Assembly: GCA_903896615.1 (NCBI GenBank)
Contig: CAITYM010000030.1
Coordinates: 46,724-110,723 of the forward strand
Direction of reading: 5' to 3'
Source of the DNA: an uncultured Burkholderiales bacterium
GTDB lineage: Bacteria; Pseudomonadota; Gammaproteobacteria; Burkholderiales; Burkholderiaceae_C
Length of the DNA stretch: 64,000 nucleotides
A program made the position numbers and the translations under genes. Each line of letters begins with the position of its first letter. Within the stretch, counting starts at the first letter, position 1. Of the stretch, positions 59,505 through 64,000 are shown in pieces. The notes below the pieces were generated by a model. It was not told where the DNA came from. It was given only the letters and a program-made list of their open reading frames with translations, and searched no databases.

Positions 59505-60488
59505 ATGAATTCATTAAGATTCCTTCCAAAAATTTTGGGCTACTCACTTTTATTGACATTCCTTAATTTTTGTAACCCCTGTACTGCGGATAATTATCCC
59601 AATAGACCAATCCGTTTTGTGATTCCTAACCCAGCCGGTGGCCTTCCCGACACTGTTGCAAGAATTTATGCACAACGTCTATCCGAGCGATTGGGACAAG
59701 CCGTGACAGTGGATAACCACCCCGGCGCTAACGGCGTATTAGCCTGTCAATCAGTTATGACTTCACCCAAAGACGGTTATACCTTTTTGGTATCAGACGG
59801 ATCTACTTTCTCTGTCAACCCCCGCCTTTACACAAACCTTAGCTACGACTTAAAAAGAGACTTTGTAGAGGTCTCGCTAGCCGCTCGGGCTCCTTTGTAT
59901 TTAGCGGTACATCCTAGAGTCAAAGCAAATAACCTCAAAGAGTTAATTGCTTATATAAAGGCCAATCCAGGCACCCTAACCTACGGATCTAGTGGCATTG
60001 GAAGCACTCATCACTTGAGCATGGAAGCTCTTAAAACTGCACTCAATTTAGATATAACACACGTCCCCTACAAAGGATCTGGTCAGTCTGTACCCGCACT
60101 TGTAGGTGGCCAAGTAGATATGCTCTTTGCGGCGCTCCCCTCCTTGTCAGGGTTTGTTAAAACAGGACAAGTGAAATTGATCGCAAGCAACGCAGCCCAC
60201 CGATCTGCCCAAGAACCCAATACACCGGCGATCTCCGAGATGGTTAAAGGATATGACTTCTCGCCCACTATAGGCGTATTTGCTGCGAAAGGAACGCCTC
60301 AGGCTGCTATTGATAAGATCAGCGCGGAACTAGCAATAATTGCTAAAAGTACTGATATGGCACCACTATTTGTCACCGCTGGCATCGAACCCGTGGGAAG
60401 CACGCCACAAGAATTTGAGCGTGCTCTCAATGAGGAGATAGAGAAAATCGGTAAAGCCGTAACAGCAGCCGGCATCAAGGCAGAGTAA
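59505..60488 (+). CDS. Tripartite tricarboxylate transporter substrate-binding protein (Bug family), second copy
   Basis: A 327-residue periplasmic solute-binding protein, with a signal peptide (MNSLRFLPKILGYSLLLTF, cleavage near CTADNYPN). Bug motifs are YPNRPIRFVIPNPAGGLPDTVAR (in parts), VDNHPGANGVLACQSV and VPYKGSGQSVPALVGGQVDMLF. It is the downstream partner of the IPMDH-family gene (43 bases), so the ligand may be the substrate of that dehydrogenase. No TctAB is in the window. A strong bidirectional terminator follows. Confidence 0.93.
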   Translation: MNSLRFLPKILGYSLLLTFLNFCNPCTADNYPNRPIRFVIPNPAGGLPDTVARIYAQRLSERLGQAVTVDNHPGANGVLACQSVMTSPKDGYTFLVSDGSTFSVNPRLYTNLSYDLKRDFVEVSLAARAPLYLAVHPRVKANNLKELIAYIKANPGTLTYGSSGIGSTHHLSMEALKTALNLDITHVPYKGSGQSVPALVGGQVDMLFAALPSLSGFVKTGQVKLIASNAAHRSAQEPNTPAISEMVKGYDFSPTIGVFAAKGTPQAAIDKISAELAIIAKSTDMAPLFVTAGIEPVGSTPQEFERALNEEIEKIGKAVTAAGIKAE

Positions 60489-60496
60489 CGGATAAG

Positions 60497-60542
60497 ACTA
60501 AAGGCCAGCATCCTACTGAAATCAGTAGGCTGGCCCTTTAGT
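60497..60542. terminator. Large bidirectional terminator between Bug gene and ModA-like gene
   Basis: ACTAAAGG-CCAG(C) with its reverse and CCTACTGA-AA-TCAGTAGG give a long stem-loop over 60497-60542, flanked by CTTTAGT and ACTAAAG. It sits between converging genes and can end transcription from both. Confidence 0.85.
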
Positions 60543-60565
60543 GTTTGGTCTTTATGACCTATCTT

Positions 60566-61354
60566 TCAACGGCCGTCTACAGAGTCTAATCCAGTTTTAC
60601 GAACCATAGGCTGAACTTCACTAGAGCTTAGATAGCTCAACAATTTCTTGGCAGATTCAACATGCGTTGAAGTTGAGACAATAGCTGCAGAGAATAATGT
60701 TTCCTTTTGAACATCAGGACTAAGTTTGCCAATAATATCGATTCCCTTTACAGGCAGCAGTTCACTATATTGTTGGAATCCGATTTCAGCTTTTCCAGTA
60801 GCTACCACCTCACCTACGGGAATCGCAGGTATTTGCCTTGCCTTGTCTTTAAGTTCTTTGGCGATACCGAGTCTTGGAAACAATTCATTGGATAAGTACT
60901 CCCCACTTGCACTATCGGAGTAGGCAATTGTTTGTGCAGCAAGCAAAGTTTTGGTTAGCGCCTCCTTACTGCTAATGTCTGGTTTAGGTGCACCTGATTT
61001 AACTGCAGCAGCAATTAACGAGCGCGCTAAAACTACTTTAGAACCTTTAAGAAGTTTACCTTGCGCCATCAACTCATCCAAGGAACTTCCCACCATAATT
61101 ACAACGTCAATCTTCTCGCCTCTCTCCAAACGCTTGGGTATTGCGTTGGCAGTCTCGCCCATCGAGGGGCCTCTTTGCATGTCAATCTTTAGATCCGGAT
61201 TGTTTTTGAGAAAAGGAGTCGATAAATCGATATAGGCCTGAGCAAATCCACCGGATGTAACGACAAGTAAATCTTCAGCAAAAGCCGACAGGGACTGAAA
61301 GCAAAGGCCAAGGGCGAATGCCGCACACAGTAAAGACTTATAAATAACACGCAT
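60566..61354 (-). CDS. ModA-like molybdate/oxyanion-type substrate-binding protein
   Basis: A 262-residue secreted protein of the ModA-like substrate-binding family. A signal peptide (MRVIYKSLLCAAFALGLCFQ, cleavage near SAFAED) starts the protein; I chose ATG 61354 for this and for the AGGAG eight bases before it. The mature fold shows LLVVTSGGFAQAYIDLS, PKRLERGEKIDVVIMVGSSLDEL and ELLPVKGIDIIGKLSPDVQ. ModA proteins bind molybdate, which the two molybdenum hydroxylases need, but this branch may bind other ligands. No modBC is nearby, so it may be an orphan. Confidence 0.84.
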   Translation of the reverse strand: MRVIYKSLLCAAFALGLCFQSLSAFAEDLLVVTSGGFAQAYIDLSTPFLKNNPDLKIDMQRGPSMGETANAIPKRLERGEKIDVVIMVGSSLDELMAQGKLLKGSKVVLARSLIAAAVKSGAPKPDISSKEALTKTLLAAQTIAYSDSASGEYLSNELFPRLGIAKELKDKARQIPAIPVGEVVATGKAEIGFQQYSELLPVKGIDIIGKLSPDVQKETLFSAAIVSTSTHVESAKKLLSYLSSSEVQPMVRKTGLDSVDGR

Positions 61355-61439
61355 ATAGGCTCCTAAAGACAGAATAGATGACAGAAAATTTCTGCTAATT
61401 CTAACGGTAGGAAACCAAAGGTGTGTTGGCTTAGTTGGC

Positions 61440-61709
61440 TTAGGCTTGCACGTTAATACGGTGCAGGTGCTGGACAGTTTTAGTACTGGTCGACACTGGC
61501 TTTGGCGGGACACCGTTACCGCCAGCTTGGGGAGACTTGGGAAGCGCAGGCTTGGGGGCAACAGATGCGTTAGCAATTTTATCTTGCGCCATTTGTTGAG
61601 GCGTATGAAGCTGCTGGGCCTGTTGCGGCTTGTTCGTCACCTGCGACTGAGTCTTGGCCTGGGCGAGTTGGGCAGCGCCAGTGGAGGGGGGTATCGAGAT
61701 AGAACTCAT
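61440..61709 (-). CDS. Small low-complexity hypothetical protein
   Basis: An 89-residue frame rich in Gln, Ala, Pro and Ser (for example AQLAQAKTQSQVTNKPQQAQQ and SVAPKPALPKSPQAGGNGVPPKP), without hydrophobic segments or recognised domain. No clear ribosome site precedes the ATG. Its composition is unlike a random frame, and it lies 85 bases upstream of the ModA-like gene in the same direction, so it could be a real disordered protein or a chance ORF. The function is unknown. Confidence 0.35.
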   Translation of the reverse strand: MSSISIPPSTGAAQLAQAKTQSQVTNKPQQAQQLHTPQQMAQDKIANASVAPKPALPKSPQAGGNGVPPKPVSTSTKTVQHLHRINVQA

Positions 61710-61895
61710 TATGAAGTGATCGTAGGTTTACGGAGAACAAGTAACCAAATTAGACCACCAATTTGAGACAAATGCAACGGCCCAAACCAAGCCTTGCAGA
61801 CCCCCCTATAGGGTAAATACCACTAATTAATTAGAAAATATTACGCATAGTAAGGCGTTTTCAGCTGTATCAATCCGCCTCTTACAACAACAAAA

Positions 61896-62585
61896 ATGAA
61901 ACTCAAATCTACGACAGCCCCACATTTGGCAAGTTTACTTACCTATGCACTGCTTACTATAACTCTTGGTTTTTGTATAAATACCCTTGCCCAAGACTCC
62001 CCCAAAGTTCCAACCTCACAAAAGTCTCCCCGATTTAAACCACTTACGCTCGAGGATTTAAACGTTTACCAACAGCCCCTTGGTCAACAAGTATTAAAGG
62101 TATCAAGCATTGGTCTGGGGGGTCCTTACAACCCACTTTTGCGAAGCCCTGTTATGGGACAACGCATGTTTGATTTGCTCTATTATCTACGTTGGAACTC
62201 GTCTGTACCCCTGAGATTGAATGAATTTGCAATCTTAATCATTGGTCGCCAATGGCGCTCACAAGTAGAGTGGTTTGCGCACGCGCCTTTGGCTATTAAG
62301 GCAGGACTTTCACCGGATATCGTTGCAACTTTAAAAACACAAAAGCGGCCAGAGAATATGGCAGAAGATGAAGCTATGGTTTACGATTTTGTAACCGAGT
62401 TGACAGACACAAAAAAAATATCGGACGCAACTTTTGCAAAGGCAAAAAAAATATTCTCTGAGCAACAACTTGTGGATCTCACCACAATAACTGGTACCTA
62501 CGTTACTGTAGCAATGCTTTTAGCGATGGCTGAGGAAGGAGTTCCTGCTGGGAAAGAGCTACCTTTCAAATTTGGTGAGCCTTAA
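61896..62585 (+). CDS. Exported carboxymuconolactone decarboxylase-family protein (copy 2)
   Basis: A 229-residue paralogue of the CMD-family gene at 40.9 kb: signal-like N-terminus (hydrophobic residues ~12-32, cleavage near LAQDS), NSSVPLRLNEFAILIIGRQWRSQVEWFAHAPLAIKAGL in parts, then MAEDEAMVYDFVTELTDTKK and IFSEQQLVDLTTITG. Key spacing is the same as in copy 1, and again no CxxC is present, so AhpD-type peroxidase chemistry is unlikely. It precedes an exported alpha/beta hydrolase on the same strand after 160 bases. The start ATG has no clear Shine-Dalgarno. Confidence 0.86.
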   Translation: MKLKSTTAPHLASLLTYALLTITLGFCINTLAQDSPKVPTSQKSPRFKPLTLEDLNVYQQPLGQQVLKVSSIGLGGPYNPLLRSPVMGQRMFDLLYYLRWNSSVPLRLNEFAILIIGRQWRSQVEWFAHAPLAIKAGLSPDIVATLKTQKRPENMAEDEAMVYDFVTELTDTKKISDATFAKAKKIFSEQQLVDLTTITGTYVTVAMLLAMAEEGVPAGKELPFKFGEP

Positions 62586-62745
62586 AAAATCACTCAACTC
62601 TAAAGCCATTCCGACATATCGTGACATCCTTCAGCTATGGATTTATCCAAAATTAAACTCTTAAAGTTGATGGAGGCCGAAAATCCATTATCGTGTTACT
62701 CCACAAAATGCCACTTCACAAATACTCTTTTAAATTATTAAAAAA

Positions 62746-63861
62746 ATGAATCAAACACCATCAGCAAAAAACAACTTACCCAGTTTGAATAATAATTTGA
62801 ATGACGAATCAGCCGTACAGAATCGACGCGGATTCTTTCATAGCGTTGCAGGTGTCACCGGAGTTACCGCGACAACTTTACTGGGAGCTACTGGCACAGC
62901 AATTGCCCTGAGCCCAACTTCTGCCCAGGCATCCAACCAGACTCCAATTACAGCTTCAGAACACTGGGCCATTAAAAAGGTGGGCAACGAAGACATCAAA
63001 CTCTTCATACTAAATAAAAAGTTAAGTAACTATAGAAAAACACCGAAACTGGGAACAATATTATTTGTTCACGGATCCTCTATGGCCGGCTCGCCCGTCT
63101 TTGATCTTCAAGTACCTGGTAAACCAGAGTACTCTACGATGGATTATTTCGCCAGACTTGGCTATGACACTTGGTGTCTTGATCACGAAGGGTACGGCAG
63201 ATCTTCTAAATCAAGAGACATCAGTTATGACATCTCTACGGGCGCAGACGACTTAGAGGCAGTCACCCGCTATATCATTCAAAAAACGGGAGAACCACAA
63301 TTAATGCTATACGGTGTTTCCTCTGGAGCACTTCGCTCGGCCCTCTTTACTGAAAGATATCCAGACAGAGTTAGTCGTATCGTACTCGACGCTTTTGTAT
63401 GGACAGGGGAAGGAAGTCCAACACTAGCAAATCGAAGGAAGAAAATCGATGACTGGAAGTCCTCCAATCGCAGACCCTTAGATCATGCCATGGTCCAAAG
63501 TATCTTTACGAGAGATCATCCCGGTACTGCAGATCAAGACGTTATTGATGCATTTGCAAAGGCTATCTTAAAACTAGACTCCTCATTGCCAACGGGCACC
63601 TACATTGACATGTCAATCAATTTGCCCGTATGCACTCCAGAGAAGTTAACTGTCCCAACAATGATACTCAGAGGCGAGTTTGACGGTATTGCAGCATTTG
63701 ATGATGTCGTTAAGTATTTCAGCAAACTTCCGAATCCCGACAAAAGATTTGTGGTGATGCCCGGCATCGCACATGCAAGCTTACAGGAGAAAAATGTAAA
63801 GATCGTACTTCACGCCCTAGAGAGTTTCTTTAGCCAACCACCTACGATTTACAAGGGGTGA
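62746..63861 (+). CDS. Exported alpha/beta hydrolase
   Basis: A 371-residue serine hydrolase with a Tat-like signal (QNRRGFFHSVAGVTGVTATTLLG, twin Arg 27-28, cleavage near AQASNQ). The hydrolase fold begins at LFVHGSSMAGSPVFD (oxyanion HG), and the nucleophile elbow is LYGVSSGALRSALF (G.S.G). The acid is probably in LRGEFDGIAAFDD and the His in PGIAHASLQ. It is a periplasmic esterase, lipase or peptidase by family; the substrate is unknown. The stop codon lies in a 14-base tandem repeat, and a terminator follows 50 bases later. Confidence 0.87.
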   Translation: MNQTPSAKNNLPSLNNNLNDESAVQNRRGFFHSVAGVTGVTATTLLGATGTAIALSPTSAQASNQTPITASEHWAIKKVGNEDIKLFILNKKLSNYRKTPKLGTILFVHGSSMAGSPVFDLQVPGKPEYSTMDYFARLGYDTWCLDHEGYGRSSKSRDISYDISTGADDLEAVTRYIIQKTGEPQLMLYGVSSGALRSALFTERYPDRVSRIVLDAFVWTGEGSPTLANRRKKIDDWKSSNRRPLDHAMVQSIFTRDHPGTADQDVIDAFAKAILKLDSSLPTGTYIDMSINLPVCTPEKLTVPTMILRGEFDGIAAFDDVVKYFSKLPNPDKRFVVMPGIAHASLQEKNVKIVLHALESFFSQPPTIYKG

Positions 63862-63899
63862 TTTACAAGGGGTGATTTACATAGGTTGATTTAAACGAA
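63846..63899. repeat. 14-base tandem repeat across the hydrolase stop codon
   Basis: GATTTACAAGGGGT occurs at 63846-63859 and again at 63860-63873, followed by GATTTACATAGGTT (63874-63887) and a partial GATTTAAACGAAT (from 63888). The TGA stop of the hydrolase overlaps the junction of the first two units. Confidence 0.75.
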
Positions 63900-63905
63900 T
63901 GATTC

Positions 63906-63938
63906 AAAAAAAAGGGCTCTTGTGAGCCCTTTGTTGTT
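63906..63938. terminator. Bidirectional rho-independent terminator
   Basis: AAAGGGCTC and GAGCCCTTT (63911-63919, 63924-63932) form a 9-base-pair stem with a TTGT loop. It has an A-run before and T-rich bases after. It serves the hydrolase on the plus strand and the partial gene entering from the right on the minus strand. Confidence 0.85.
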
Positions 63939-63961
63939 TAAAGTTAGAAACAATAGCTGAT

Positions 63962-64000
63962 TTATTTTTCGCTTTGAATGCGCTCAGAAAGGGCTGAATC
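63962..64000 (-). CDS. C-terminal 12 codons of a gene entering from the right
   Basis: On the minus strand the frame reads DSALSERIQSEK and then TAA at 63962-63964. The frame runs to the window edge and stops 24 bases before the bidirectional terminator, where a convergent gene is expected. Twelve residues are too few to identify a product. Confidence 0.4.
   Translation of the reverse strand, partial: DSALSERIQSEK

Noticed and set aside
1..64000. CRISPR array, tRNA or rRNA, insertion sequence or prophage
   Set aside because: No regular 25-40-base repeats with spacers, no cloverleaf-like block or rRNA segment, and no transposase, integrase or phage structural protein among the frames. Short tandem repeats at 12471, 23901, 26541 and 63846 are too short and have no spacers.

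Overview
The window looks like a chromosomal piece of a betaproteobacterium, most likely Burkholderiales, with fairly AT-rich DNA for that order. This is inferred from gene content: several Bug/TctC-type solute-binding proteins, the assimilatory block of siroheme reductase, DUF934, Fe-S-type CysH and CysDN, a PA4780-like RIO kinase, a YaeQ protein, TcuAB and a thioredoxin-reductase-like ferredoxin reductase. No rRNA, tRNA, CRISPR array, insertion sequence or prophage was recognised. Many genes have little or no Shine-Dalgarno sequence, so several starts are uncertain.

Layout. 1-4.5 kb: housekeeping genes (5'-truncated argA, dsbB, yggX, mnmC). 4.6-10.8 kb: a co-directional sulfate assimilation operon (TauE-like exporter, sulfite reductase, DUF934, APS reductase, cysD, cysN). 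11-17 kb: fdxA, a ferredoxin-NADP reductase, a TPR/glycosyltransferase-like protein, a MAPEG protein and formate-THF ligase. 16.8-23.8 kb: an unusual dehydrogenase-aminotransferase fusion, an isolated methyltransferase, an orphan ParA, the Kup potassium transporter and a hotdog thioesterase with a proline-rich tail. 24-29 kb: small catabolic or redox genes and a soxXYZA cluster without soxB. 29-40 kb: two separate pairs of exported molybdenum hydroxylase subunits flanking yaeQ, a Bug protein, an outer-membrane porin and a class V aminotransferase. 40-45.3 kb: bactofilin, DUF1330, a CMD-family protein, a second TPR/glycosyltransferase-like protein, a RIO kinase and an acyl-CoA thioesterase. 45.5-54.8 kb: a dihydroxyphthalate-decarboxylase-like protein, a complete Liv-type ABC transporter with a fused LivM-LivG, and tricarballylate dehydrogenase TcuAB. 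54.9-64 kb: an RNase II-family enzyme and a catabolic group (solute-binding domain protein, amidohydrolase, decarboxylating dehydrogenase, Bug protein), then an orphan ModA-like protein, a second CMD-family protein, an exported alpha/beta hydrolase, and the last codons of a gene entering from the right.

How the genes work together. The sulfur operon is coherent. CysDN makes APS, the Fe-S-type CysH can reduce APS directly (no cysC kinase is present), and the siroheme enzyme reduces sulfite to sulfide. The rest suggests a scavenger of organic acids and aromatic compounds: Bug and Liv uptake, molybdenum hydroxylases, FAA hydrolase, PDC-lactonase-like amidohydrolase, IPMDH-family dehydrogenase and TcuAB. 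Sox proteins could add electrons from reduced sulfur if soxB is encoded elsewhere.

The least ordinary items are the dehydrogenase-aminotransferase fusion, the soxB-less Sox cluster whose SoxY lacks the classical GGCGG tail, a solute-binding domain protein without a signal peptide, two genes with short tandem repeats across their stop codons, and a few inverted-repeat elements that may be regulatory. I did not find a clearly new multi-gene defence or mobile system.
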